DNA of 64,000 nt from Potentilla sterilis (Eukaryota; Streptophyta; Magnoliopsida; Rosales; Rosaceae), in assembly GCA_963682095.1 (NCBI GenBank), contig OY821757.1, forward strand, positions 16,534,515 to 16,598,514, in the 5' to 3' direction. Below, piece after piece: positions 31,370-43,149 of the stretch. Numbering within the stretch: the first letter of the stretch is position 1; each line of letters opens with the position of its first letter. The notes under the pieces are model-generated. The model ran no database searches. It was not told where the DNA came from and worked only from the letters and a program-made list of their open reading frames with translations. A program made the position numbers and the translations under genes.

Positions 31370-33763
31370 ATGATGAAGCTCTCGTGTAATGCAGTGGACC
31401 AAATCCACGGCGGGGCCCAATGCCGCTTCCTGGGCCCACACAAGGCCTGCTACGCTCCCCGCCGGAGACAAGGTCCTTCTTCGATTGTTGTGTCGAAGAA
31501 GAAGAAGAAGAAGAGGGGGATTGTGGCGGTGGTGTCGGACCGTGGAGCGGTCGGGTCGGCTGAGAGTGGGCCGGCTCGGGTCGAGCCCATGAGCCTGGCG
31601 GACAGGTTGAGGCGGGGGAGCTTGGCGGAGGACGGCAAGTCGTATAGGGAGTGCTTTATTGTCAGGAGCTATGAGGTTGGGATGAACAAGACTGCTACTG
31701 TTGAGACTATTGCTAATCTGTTACAGGTGAGTGTGACTTCAATTACAAATTCAATTGAATCAAATGCGGAATGTAGTGTGCTTAAAGTTTCGATTTTTGA
31801 GCATCTGGGATTGTGTTTGATTTGAATTGTTTGGGCCAAATTTGATACATGCATTTATCAAGTTGTGTGATTTATTGCTTCCAATTGTTTAGTTAGTTAC
31901 CTCTGTATTTTCACTACGCCCTTGATTGCTTTAATTTCAAATTCACTTGTGATTGCTTAATTTGAGTGTTAGTCAAGTGAGTTTCATTTCAATAAAGTTT
32001 CGGCCTGAGATTTGAGTGACATTGTGGGATGATTAACCAAGTTGGGTGTTTTAGTGAGGAGGGAAGCTGATTACTTACATGTTTATTGGCATTGTTGTCA
32101 TGAGTTTCGTGCAATGTTTTACCGTGAGGAGATTGGTGATGTAGGAAGTCGGATGCAACCATGCTCAAGTTGTGGGATTTTCAACCGATGGGTTTGCGAC
32201 GACCACCACCATGAGGAAACTGCATCTTATATGGGTTACAGCTCGCATGCACATTGAAATCTACAAATATCCAGCTTGGTGGGATTTCTTGTCTAAAGTT
32301 AAGTTCTGGTTTGGATTTGTATCTGGCAAGTGTAATCTTATAATGTGTGTGTGTGTGTGTGCAACAGGAGCGATGTTGTTGAAATAGAAACGTGGTGCCA
32401 AGGGGAAGGGAGAATTGGAACTAGACGTGATTGGATAATCAAGGACTATGCCAATGGGCAAGTCATTGGACGAGCGACAAGGTGCATTGTTTTTCTGCTT
32501 ATTATTATAAGAAAACCTTCAACATGTTTATGAAAAAATGATATCTGTATAGAGGGCAATAGATATTTCTATATATTCTTTTTTATATAACTGCAGAGAA
32601 CGTGTTGTTGTCATGAGCCAGCTTCCTCATACTCAGTAATGTAGTTATAGTGTGTCTAGGCTGTTCTTGGCAGATTTTTATTCTTTAGTTACTACCTTTG
32701 CTTGTCAGCTTTGAAAGGATATATAGTTACTGATACGTCTTCACTCTTCACCATTTAGACACTCTTAGTCTGGCTATTTGCAAGAGCATTTACAACTGCA
32801 ATATTTTCTCAATTTTTGGTAAAGCCATCAATCTTGAAGATCACATTTGAGGAGGTTTAATGTTATTTTACATTTCTGATTTATCGCTTATTACCAAGAT
32901 ATATGGTTCTGTGTGGTGTTCTGAACCTTGTTCATATCTATGCATGGTTTCAGCAAGTGGGTGATGATGAACCAAGACACTAGGAGGCTTCAGAAAGTCA
33001 GTGATGATGTTCGCGAAGAGCATCTAGTTTTTGCTCCACGGGAGTTGAGGTAAGAACCATGTCTTCATTCTGCAGACCTTAATTATCCCATTTCTATTTA
33101 GCATACTGATGTGGCTGCAATCACAAAAATGTTGCACAATTTTATTATTGATTTTATTTTTGGCATTGGTAGATTAGCATTCCCAGAGCCAAATAATAGT
33201 AGCTTGAAGAAAATTGCTAAACTGGAAGATCCTGCTGAGTATTCCAGACTAGGACTTGTGGTAAGGTCTTATTGTCTTATAGTTGGTGCTGAGTTCTTGA
33301 TTTTATTCAGTGCTCTCACTATACCTTTATATTCCTCAGCCAAGGAGAGCAGACCTGGACATGAACCAGCATGTTAATAATGTCACCTACATCGGTTGGG
33401 TTCTAGAGGTCAGTTACATGTCTATTTAATGTAGAAATTTATCATGTTTTATGGCCACAAAGTATCATTTGTCTCATAAGAGATATTCTTTTCTTACAAC
33501 AGAGCATGCCTCAAGAAGTCATTGATAGCCATGAACTCCAGACCATTACCTTAGATTACAGGCGGGAGTGTCAACAAGATGACATAGTGGATTCCCTTAC
33601 TAATGTGGAACATGTAGAAAATGCTGAAGCAATTAATGGGTCTCCTGCTGCGACAGAAAATCAAACCGACTACCGTCAGTTCTCGCATCTACTGAGAATA
33701 TCAGGTGACGGATCAGAAATAAACAGAGGACGTACAGTTTGGAGAAAAAAACCGGCAAGATGA
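31370..33763 (+). CDS. FATA: Acyl-ACP thioesterase, FATA type (chloroplast)
   Basis: Seven exons (31370-31726, 32145-32278, 32368-32481, 32954-33049, 33173-33260, 33340-33408, 33503-33763) give 372 residues with agreeing phases. The enzyme releases oleate and other acyl groups from acyl carrier protein in the plastid, ending fatty acid synthesis. Diagnostic stretches: 'SYRECFIVRSYEVGMNKTAT', 'GFSTDGFATTTTMRKLHLIW', 'TRRDWIIKDY', 'DMNQHVNNVTYIGW' with the catalytic Asn and His, and 'LDYRRECQQDD' near the remaining active-site residues. The N-terminal ~65 residues are basic and Ser-rich with a KKKKKK run, as in a plastid transit peptide. 'SLADRLRRGSLAEDGKSY' marks the start of the mature part. 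Two ATG codons overlap at 31370/31373 (Met-Met); the first is used. The gene looks intact. Confidence 0.95.
32344..32361. repeat. (TG)n microsatellite in FATA intron 2
   Basis: Nine TG units ending six bases before the exon 3 splice acceptor. Confidence 0.85.
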
Positions 33764-34687
33764 GGAACTCATATAATCTGTTTTTTGGTTTGATTTTGTT
33801 TCTGGTCTCCTATGTTTTTGTCTAGTGTATGAGAGGTTTTGTTTCTTAGTTACTGTCAGCTTCATAGTTTGGTTTCTGAGCGTTTTCAATCGTCAACTGT
33901 TACAAAATGTCGTTATGTCGTGCACTGCTGTGAATATATTCTCAAAGAATATTCACCATTTTATGTTGTATCTGACATTTTAAATGGTTATCAATCTTCA
34001 TTGGAATGTAATATTACTAGGTCAAGCTTCATTAGAATTCTTAGCTTCATTTTGGGATTTTTGCTGGTTTCAATTGAATAAATAGAGTGTTCATCCTACT
34101 TTAGCTGCCTGTTTTTATCTTTCTGAGCATCGGGTTATGAAGAAGTAGAGAAAGAAAGAAGAGTTATTGCTCCAATTTAATCTTAATTCATGTTGGGCCA
34201 CTTCTAAGCTCCAAAACCTTAAACCCGAGCCGTCACATTTGCCTATTGTACTTCTATAATTTTCATCTCATTTTCAAACTTTTCACATTCAAATACTACA
34301 ACTATTACTGCTATATTCTAAACAGTCTGAGTTCTTTCATTTTCAAAGCCATCAGCATCTGACTTGATGCTGCTGCTGAAGTTGTTCTGGTAACGAACTC
34401 ATTGAATCGATGGGGCCATGAAGCTATCAATGAAGTTACCACTAATTCCTACCTATCATCATCAGAACAACCTGATCGCAAACCAGAAATGACAACAATT
34501 GCTCACTGAACAAGTACCCTTCTACATCGACCAAAATCCTCAAGTAGACGCCAGTGAACACCAGTCCCAAAATGATTATGTACAGCAGTATTACACTATT
34601 AATAGGGGGGTGGCCTCAATTTTCAAACTATACAGTGCCAATACACACCGGTCAAAGAGTAGATGAAAATAGTTAGAAGTGTGGAAA
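33764..34687. other. 3' UTR of FATA and intergenic spacer
   Basis: AT-rich; includes the likely FATA 3' UTR (to about 34080, with AATAAAT at 34077). No further gene seen. Confidence 0.5.
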
Positions 34688-35010
34688 GAATGGCATATTG
34701 CTCATTGTTACACTCCTTGTGGCCTTTCTGGTTGTTCTGAAGGGACTTGAAACTGCGAGGGGAGGTCTATAATCCTAAATTAGAAATTGGCCTTGGCCAG
34801 CCTTTCAGTAGATATGGATTCAGGTGGTGATTTCATCCTTGTTATGTGGGAGGATGGGGTTCCGGAGGCTTCCATGGGCTGCAGCATGCTCATCAAGACT
34901 ATGGTGAGAAAGGAGACGTTCTTTAGATCAGAACAAAGGCAGTGGCAATGGTGAGAATGGTGACATTCCTGACCATGGAGTTGATGCTCGAGATGGGCAA
35001 GTATCAATGG
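34688..35010 (+). pseudogene. Decayed copy of the small Gly-rich secreted protein gene
   Basis: Nucleotide similarity to 36045-36330 is clear: 'GCTCATTGTTACACTCCTTGTGG', then GGGGAGGTCTATAATCCTAA, then 'AGGCAGTGGCAATGGTGAGAA'-type words in the same order. The signal-peptide region has lost its frame ('GTTGTTCTGAAGGGACTTG' in place of an Ala-Gly-Arg stretch), and further indels and a stop break the rest. It is 1.3 kb upstream of the intact copy, same strand, so it is a tandem duplicate. Confidence 0.75.
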
Positions 35011-35943
35011 TGATCACATAGAACAAGCTTATTGTGTTAACTGAGAATCTGAGATGTAGTATTAGTTTTTTACTATAATAATCAACCAAGCCAAGTGACT
35101 AATGCATGTAATGATCAAGTTTCAAATAAATATATTTATACTTCGGTCATTTCACTTACTATCTGCTCCATCCTCAGTCTCATACTTGAGAACATAAACA
35201 CAAGTGAGGGCTAGTTTCATCAAATGCATGGTGTAGAATGTGATCTACAGCAACTGCTTAATTAACTTGACGATACAAAAATATATGGGCAGCCTCACAT
35301 CTAGCAGACTAGCACATATGCTAATGGAATATCCGAATTGCAGTAAAATCTTCCAACGCTGTATGTCCCAAACCCTTCGCATGACACAAACTGGAATTTG
35401 TATGGAGCTCGACTTGTTTATGGTTTGTTTCTGCTGTTTTATGAGAAGCAAGCAAAGAGGTGTATGTAATTCCTTACCATGATATAAACCAAGAAACAAA
35501 ATGTATATGTAAACCTGAAAACTGGGGTTTCGATTCAGAACAACAATGAGGTGTGATGATCGTAATTGTTTAGAATCAACTGTCTCAAATATTCTGCAGT
35601 TATCAAAACGTTGAAATTGAACTATTCTTGTAATAGTTGAGTTCTATCAATTTCAAGGAATCAGCATCCTACATTCCTACTAATGCTGCTGATTAGCAGT
35701 CTATTTCATTACGTACCAGTAAAATTAATTGGGGTGATCAATCCATCAATGAAGTTACCAATTATTCCTAGCTATGATCATCGATCTACCTAATACCACA
35801 CCAGAATAGAATGTAAGTCATGATCATTGGTTATCAAGATTTAAAAATTCACAATAGGCCTCTCAACTAATACATACCATAACGATCAAAGTCTCCATGC
35901 AGACGCCAACGCTCATCATTCCCTAACTGATCATCTTCTCCTT
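35011..35943. other. Spacer and promoter region of the Gly-rich gene
   Basis: AT-rich, no supported gene. The stretch 35590-35800 resembles 34280-34480 (for example 'CAGCATC...ATGCTGCTG', 'ATCAATGAAGTTACCA'), so the duplication also included the promoter. Confidence 0.55.
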
Positions 35944-35951
35944 TATAAATA
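35944..35951 (+). promoter_or_regulatory. Likely TATA box of the Gly-rich gene
   Basis: TATAAATA, 67 bp before the start codon, followed by a C/A-rich leader; a strong match in place and sequence. Confidence 0.65.
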
Positions 35952-36017
35952 GAGCTAGCCTCAATGCAGACCTCCACAAAGCAAAGCTGCAAAAGATAAA
36001 GAGAGAAAAAGAGAAAG

Positions 36018-36350
36018 ATGAAAACAGTTTCTATGGAGAAAGCGAAGGCACTGCTCATCGTCACACTACTCCTTGTGACATTTCTGGTGGGTTCTGAAGC
36101 TGGAAGGGAGTTGATGAAACCGAAGGAGGAGGTCTATAACCCTAACTGGCTATGGGGATGGGACCTTGGCCATATCTTTTGGCCTTGGTGGTGGTGGGGA
36201 CTTCACGGGCTAAAGGATGCTCCTCATGGCAATGCTGGAAAAGGTGACATGCCTTACGATCATAACAAAGGCAACGGCAATGGTGAGAAAGGTGAGACTC
36301 CTGGTCATGGAGGTGATGGTCAGAAAGGAGATGGTGGCAACTATCCATAG
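36018..36350 (+). CDS. Small secreted Gly/Trp-rich protein
   Basis: Single-exon frame of 110 residues. The N-terminus (residues 1-28) is a classical signal peptide, 'KALLIVTLLLVTFLVGSEA', with likely cleavage before GRELMKPK. The mature part has an aromatic core (WLWGWDLGHIFWPWWWWGLHG, described by position 42-62) followed by a Gly/Asp/Lys-rich tail with HGN, GNGNGEKG and HGGDGQKGDGG. Such proteins are common in plant cell walls, but I do not recognise the family, so no role is given. It has a good TATA box and a decayed tandem sister copy at 34688. The tail composition and the lack of Cys argue against a defensin or lipid-transfer protein. Confidence 0.7.
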   Translation: MKTVSMEKAKALLIVTLLLVTFLVGSEAGRELMKPKEEVYNPNWLWGWDLGHIFWPWWWWGLHGLKDAPHGNAGKGDMPYDHNKGNGNGEKGETPGHGGDGQKGDGGNYP

Positions 36351-37791
36351 TCACACAGACCGAGTTCAAAATGGTGGCAATTGAAGTGTATCCCACTGTA
36401 CTACGTAAATAAGGAGACCATGTAATGTGGTTCAGTTTGCCATCGAAAAAATGTAATGGTTCAGTTATCAAAAAAAATAATAATAATGCTTCACTTATTT
36501 CAGTTATAATTTGGTACCTCTTTGGTTCCAATATGAGATATTTATGTAGCTAAACATGGTCTATAATCTTAGTAGTTTTGTTGCTTGCTGGAATAAGATA
36601 CTCTCAACCTTTTCAACGCAAACACTGCAACAGCATCAAACACAAGATTGGATTTGTATTTAAACTGATCTGGATTGAATTTTTTTTTTTATCTTAAAGA
36701 CACAAAACGAACCAATATCATCATCCATTTGAAGATCGACGACGATTTTGGGGCCATTAGACTAGGAGAAATTCAATTATCTGTAACAATTTTTCTTCTT
36801 TTGCTCTCTCGGATCCTCATTTTTCACCTTAGATCATAGATTCCAAAGTTTGTTATATATGTTGCTTGCTAAATCATTATTCCTCGAGCAATATAAATGT
36901 CAATTTCTAAACCCAGGAACCACATGGATAATCATTTTGTTTTTAAGTCGATTTGGCAAGGAGTCGCCAGTGTTCGACCTAGGTTTAGGGTCTAAGGTTG
37001 TCTGTCAGCATGAAGTAACAACTCCAATGTGATTCACCTTGACTGGTTCTTGTCTTGTCGTTGCTTGAGCTCTCGTTGATATATCACACATAAAAGTGTG
37101 CACAAGCTGTATAGTAAGCTCAGGCTACAAAAATAGGACAAGGGAAACCAGCTTGAAAACAGCTAGTTGATACTAGGGACTACTAAATCATCTCAATGAC
37201 TGTTTAGCAGAAGTTTTACAGGATGAGCCCTATCAACAGCAAGATTAAGTTGTACGCGTCTGCAAATTCGAACCTCCTTGTTCACAATTTTCTACTAGAT
37301 ACAAGTGAAACATACGTTTGAAGACAAGAAAATTCAAGCCTGAAAATATATTTCTCTCAACTGCTTTAAAAGCTAGTTCCATTAACATCTCAGCTAATCA
37401 TAACATCAGATTGTACCATGTAATGTAATAAGACATAACAGGGTATTCCGGTAACAAGAAATACCCCACTAATCATAAGCACTTCCATACAAAACCCCAC
37501 TATTGTTACTAGGCCTAACAAACTGCACATATTTCCAACAGTTCATCAGCACATTAACTGTTTCAGACCTCCATCCCCAGAAAGCACTTTAAATAACCCT
37601 GAATAGATGAGGGATCATTAATCAGTACTTTGAGAATGATCAAAACATCCTACAAGCTATAACCATAATAGTCAAATAACTAACAGAACAAATCTTATCA
37701 AATATTATTTTGTATATTCAGTCCAGATACATGGATACATAAGGTAAATATGCCACTTACAAGATCAATCATAGAGGTATGAGTTGCAGAC
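36351..37791. other. Spacer between the Gly-rich gene and the RING gene
   Basis: Convergent 3' ends. AT-rich, no further coding frame. The stretch beside 37791 should hold the RING gene's 3' UTR. Confidence 0.5.
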
Positions 37792-38737
37792 TCACGATGA
37801 AGTAGGAAGGAATACCCTAATGAGCTCTTTTGCAGTTACTTTTCTCCTACAGGTAGGACATTTTCCCTGTGCAGTTATTGCAGCCTTAATGCATTTCTTA
37901 CAAAAAATGTGACCACATTTTGTCGACATCTCCTCAACCAACGGAGCCATGCAAATGGGACAGGTAAAGGTGGGCTCCTTTGGTGGTGGTGGTGGTGGTG
38001 GCGGGGGTGGTGGCTGCACAGCCTGCTCATTCTGCAACTAAAAGTATTTGAGATTATACAAACCAATTAGACATATGCACGACAATAAAAGATGAACTAC
38101 AATTTTAAAACACTTATTTTCGAAAAGTCATAAATCAGTTCATGCTCTGTCAAAGCATTTCATGAAAAGAGAAATAGGACGACCATTCTCAAGTAACTAA
38201 AAGGTTCAAAAAATTCAATTGATGTAAGCATGAACAGTGGGACTGGAACAAACATCAACAAATATCAAAGGGTTCACAGCATGTCGCTAGCAGATGATCG
38301 AAATAATATGTACATCTTCATAATCATAGTGACAAGCCAACAATATGACCAACACACAAAAATGTAAGTATTATAATGAGGACATGATCAAGCACTGACC
38401 TTTACCAGCACTTAAACACTTCAGGGTCAGTAGATTCCCTTGGAGAACATGCTTTAGTTAACTAGTCCTAAAACGGCTTCGAGACTCACAACTCGGTTAT
38501 TAGGCTTAAGTAAACATGCTTTAGGTTGCAAAACTAATTTTATCTATGAATAATTTACAAAAAATTCAACATCGATCAATTTGATCTACCATTCCATCAT
38601 GAGTTGTGAGATGTGAGAAACAAAAGGTATACATGGGAAAGATTATAACATTTCATTTGCTTTTTTGGCTAATGCTATACTTAACCTAGTATATGTTAAA
38701 TCAGAATGCAACATATGAAAATGCAGGAGGCGGAATT

Positions 38738-38785
<48 letters not shown>

Positions 38786-39891
38786 CAAAAAGAAAACACA
38801 AAAGATTTTAAAATTAAGTTTACTTCATTCAAAAAGTCGTACGCACTTCAACAACAAAATGTGACTCAGTGCATAAACACAGAATTATGCCTTCAACAAA
38901 ACCAGATGAAGCATTTGCAACAGAACATAAAAGACTACCTTACAAGCTTTTAGTCAGAAGAAAAAGATGAGGATTATTTACCTTTGAATTAAAGTTGTTA
39001 TTGCCCTCCAAGTTTATGTAATGTTCGCAACTAATGATTGTTCGCTCAAATCTTCTACGCTTTTGACGAGTGGCCCTAGTCGGCTCTGCAATGAAGATGT
39101 GAGAGACGAATATAAGAGAATACTAAGTAGAGAAATGTTAAGAAACAAACCGACTATACAGGGCATATAACACATAGCAATATGGGGAACTAAAACTTGC
39201 CACCGACAATGTCCAGCTCAATTGTGAGCAGCTTTTTAGCAACCAACTACCCATTGATCTTTAGAGCAATAATAAAAAAAATAGTGATTATTTTGAAGGA
39301 AATAAAGTGTCTAGCAGGACTAAGACTCTGAAATGTTCTGACTATAATTTTAACCTATGCAGAATAGTAGAAAAGTAGTGATAGAAAAGCCAACAAATAA
39401 TAAACATGCTTCACATAAGAAAACACCAAAGATGCCCAGAAGTTCTGCTGTAATGAAACAGTTAGAAGTTGTAAAATAGAACAGAACTATTACCTGATTC
39501 CAAATCAACAACAGGCCTCCTTTGGTTCCTTCTGGAGTTGTTTTCAGCCTGATATAACTTTCACAATATTAAAGCTTTATTTTAATGTGTGTCAAGTGTG
39601 CAGAGACACCCACAACAAAGAAATACGTAGAGTTAGATTAAAGCATACTTCGGCAAAAGCCCTGGGGGAAGCTATGACAACATCATCATCAATAGCCTCA
39701 AGATCAATCACCAACGGGAGCTGGCTAGGTCTTTCAACCTGAGGTAACACCTGAGCTGAAGTTCCTTCTTGATTCCGATTCTCACCAGATGGTGCACTAT
39801 TGAGATCTAATTCATTTTTTCTTTGCCTCAGCCCACTTCTTGTAGGAGGGCGGCCCCTTAACACCCGAGGCGTCATGGCCCGAGTGCTCAT
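37792..39891 (-). CDS. RING E3 ubiquitin ligase with SUMO-interaction motifs (RNF4/STUbL-like)
   Basis: Four minus-strand coding exons (39649-39891, 39494-39548, 38982-39085, 37792-38031) give 213 residues. The C-terminal C3HC4 RING (residues about 158-197) has all ligands: CPIC, then CGHIFCKKCI, then CPTC, and the closing 'KVTAKELIRVFLPTSS' is typical of RNF4-like ligases. Before it is a run of 11 prolines. The N-terminal half has three hydrophobic-acidic motifs that fit SUMO-interaction motifs: LVIDLE (60-65), DDDVVI (68-73) and VVDLE (about 95). RING plus several SIMs is the layout of SUMO-targeted ubiquitin ligases, which ubiquitinate SUMO-modified nuclear proteins. SUMO binding is an inference. 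A non-coding first exon is likely (donor at 40654/40653), with a TATA-like stretch at 40797-40804. Confidence 0.82.
38742..38780. repeat. (TA)n microsatellite in the last intron of the RING gene
   Basis: About 19 TA units. Confidence 0.9.
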
Positions 39892-40653
39892 GCTTTGTAA
39901 GTAAATCCCTTATCGAAGATGAAGTTTCAAAAGTTTAAGACCTAAAACGTATTCAAGCGTGATGAGAACGATTAAAGATGTACCCCAAGTTGTTCAAAAC
40001 CAACGAAACATAATACAACTTGAGCATAATTACTCAATGTTTGACAGAATCAAGCAATACAATACATCAAACAAGCCCATTTCGCATAGACATACTCACC
40101 ACCCATAATAAACTAAATACAAAATAATGATCCATTGTTTGATTTCACTTCCTTTCGCTTTAACCTACCGAACAAGTTGGTGATTCTACTTCTCTAAATC
40201 AACATGACAAGTTAAATTACACTATAAATCAAGTCCTGAACTCAAAATCCTACTTGCTTCCAATTCACAGTCCGAAAACTTTGCTTAAAGTCATAGCATT
40301 TAACAGTTTCTGACCAGAAACTTCTACTCAATCTTCACAAAAACACAAATCAAATCAGTTCCCCCAAATTTTGTAAGCCCATTCAAACCTCAGTGCCATT
40401 CATAAGCCAAAAATTCAAATTTTATTTCAAAAAAAGGCTCGATTTTTTAAAACCTAACCGCTAACGAATTGCCGAGATCACAAAATCTGGAGGATTTTCA
40501 TGATTTAAACAGTATCTTTACAATTAAAAAAAATTAAAACAGAAAAAAGAAAAAATGAACGGAGATTGAAACCCTATGCAATTAACAGTAGAGAAATCAG
40601 AAACAAGAGGATCAAATCGAGGTTCAAATTGGAGATACAAATGAGAATCGTAC

Positions 40654-40804
40654 CTTATAATCGGAGAGGCTGAGAGGGAAGAGACGGTGAAGGAGTCGCC
40701 GGAGAGAAACTGGAGATTGATATTTATATCAGTAAAAATCGATGGTGACGTTGAATCGGAAAAAGGAGAATGAGAATTCGAATTCTTCTTACCCAGTATA
40801 TATA
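40654..40804 (-). promoter_or_regulatory. Likely 5' UTR exon and TATA region of the RING gene
   Basis: A GT donor (minus strand) directly after CTCCGATTATAAG at 40654 suggests a leader intron reaching to just before the ATG at 39891. TATATATA at 40797-40804 is placed about 140 bp upstream of this donor. Read by eye only. Confidence 0.4.
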
Positions 40805-40959
40805 TTTTAATATTTATATCAAAGTCTTTCACCGTCTTCTTCTTCTTCCCGGTGTGTGGGGTTTTGTTTTGGTTTTTAAAACAGGGCAGTTTGACAGGGA
40901 ACTTGGGCCCTTCTTGCACACGAGCCGGTCACGCACCCAATTCCTCCACGTCGCCTAGC

Positions 40960-42165
40960 ACGTGTGATTAGTTGAGCTTCTTTAAGGGGTGAGGTAAAAA
41001 CAATTCATTTATTTAAATTTTCTCTTTTTTTTAATCCAAAGATCGACCCGATTATTCAGCAAGTTGAATCAACATAACATGTCTCTCAACGTTGTGTATC
41101 TACACATACAGTTTGAATAGTCGAGATTAGATGACTTCATATAGATACATGGCAGACCCTACGTATAAAGTATTTTAAATGACTAACATTGTGTCGTGTA
41201 CCTACACGTACATATAAGAATTTCTAGTCTGTCAAGGCCAACGGTAATAGCTACCTCTTTTTTAACTCAAAAATTAGCAAAACTAGCAAACAAAGCCAAT
41301 AAACACCTACATCTTCAAAGCGATGTATAGCACTTAATTTAATAGTACGAAATATGGTGTTGAAACTAGAATAAAAGATAACAACCACACCACCACATGG
41401 ATGCTGCGAACAAATTCAAGTTCAACTAACCCGACTAAGGGAGTAACCTCCATCTTTGCCGTCGTCACAACTGGATCTACTGATGGAGTGTGTAGTCCAA
41501 TATCCACCCAACACAAGTAAAGACCTAGTCACAAAAAGAATTTTCATTAAAAAAAAAAAAAAAAACTTACACTACTAGACCAAATGATAATAAGCAAAAA
41601 TGAATTTTACTCATTATTAGACTAGTATGAGACATCTCTCATTTATCTTTCTATTGAACTAAGTTTAAGTCTATTGTCATATCAAACTAATCTCACACGG
41701 GAGATAAATAAAATCTTCTCCCTATGATTTTATGAATTGACTAATTTCATACTCAATTTGACTGAGATTGTGAATTTATTTATTAATTTATTTATATATA
41801 TAATAACAAAAACAGAGAGACCATCTGTCCAAAGTTCGAAAACTCGTGACGCTACGAGGACAAATGTCAAACTTGGAGGGCCTATATAGGTTGAGCAGAC
41901 TTATATAGGCTAAAACTTGTCGAGAGGGACTTAGGTCCAAAGCTCACAACGCTACTATGACGGAGGGCAGACTTGGAGCGCCTAGACGGGTTAAGCACAC
42001 TTATTATGAAACTATTTTACTTTTCACTATTAGGGAACTTTTAATTTTGTAGATGTGAAAGTCCTTAAATAAGTTATTGTTCTTGGATTTCTTTTCTTCA
42101 TCTGAAAGGAAAAAAACAGACAAAGGGAAAAAACATATATCACTATTCAAAACTTCAAGTTGTAC
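40960..42165. other. Intergenic spacer with an imperfect ~100-bp tandem repeat
   Basis: AT-rich. At about 41829-41905 and 41937-42005 two related blocks occur ('CCAAAG(T/C)TC...CTTGGAG(G/C)GCCTA...GTTGAGCAGACTTA' type). No gene seen. Confidence 0.55.
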
Positions 42166-42173
42166 AAGTGGGT

Positions 42174-43096
42174 AGGGGTGTGTACTTTTCGGCACCGAAA
42201 AACCAAAAACCGGTCAAAACCGCATCGAAGCGACACCAGAAAACCGAAACCGGACAAAATTGATTCATCGGTTTCGGAAATAGCACCAAACCGAGTAGGT
42301 TGGTTTCGGTTTGCGGTTTCGCTCATGTAGAAAACCGACTAAACCGAATCGACATATATGTATTTAGTTATTTATATTTAATATAGTATTAGGTGTACAT
42401 CATGTTTTTATTAGTTGGGGGTTACATAAAATAGACTTGCACACACATGATTATGGTCTCTAAGGTGGTATTCAGTAACATTTTCATACCCATATTTTCA
42501 TTTTTGAAAATGAAAATAGAGTGAAAACACAAAAAATGAAAAATTAAAAGCATTTTCAACTTTTACAAAAGAAAAATGAAAACATCAATTTGACGTTTTC
42601 ACTTTTTCATTATCATTTTCAAAATTTATTTTTGAAAACGTTACCGAATAGGCCGTAAGTGTCTAACATAATTCATCCCGGTCTCTAACTCATTCAATTT
42701 TATGTTTTGGCTAATATTTGTTGTGTTTTAAGAAATATAATTACTTTTTATCGTTTAGTTAATACTTAACTATATCATAATTGATTTTGTTTGTTGTTTT
42801 CGACTTACCGCTTTTCAATTTACTTATTATAATAATTATATATTTCATGAATATAACTAATATGAAGTATTGAACATATAATTAACTACTTTACTTTTTT
42901 TTTTATTGGTTAAGTGTAAAAAGATATTATGGGTAGTAGGTTATGTTATCGAAACTAAACCGAATTGTAGGTTAACCGAAACAGCGATTTTAATATATTT
43001 ATTCTAATTTCAGTTTTAAAAAACATAAAACCGAAGTCTCGGTTTCAATTTCGGTTAGGACTCTAAAACCGAACTGATGGAACCGAGTCCACCCAC
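42174..43096. mobile_element. hAT-like non-autonomous element at the DnaJ promoter
   Basis: Perfect 8-bp duplication AAGTGGGT (42166-42173, 43097-43104). The ends are AGGGGTGTGTAC and (inverted) GTGGGTGGACTC, related hAT-type termini, and repeats of AACCGAAACCG-type words lie near both ends. 923 bp, no transposase. The right end is 53 bp before the DnaJ start codon. Confidence 0.78.
42464..42655. mobile_element. Tourist-like MITE nested in the hAT element
   Basis: 192 bp between TAA duplications (42461-42463, 42656-42658). The inverted ends are GGTGGTATTCAGTAACATTT and CGGCCTATTCGGTAACGTTT, 17 of 22 alike over the full repeat. TAA targets fit PIF/Harbinger-derived MITEs. Inside it has TTTTCA/TGAAAA palindromes. 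Confidence 0.6.
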
Positions 43097-43149
43097 AAGT
43101 GGGTAGGGTAAAAGTCTTGAAACAGAGTTGTGATTCGCAGAGAGAGAGA

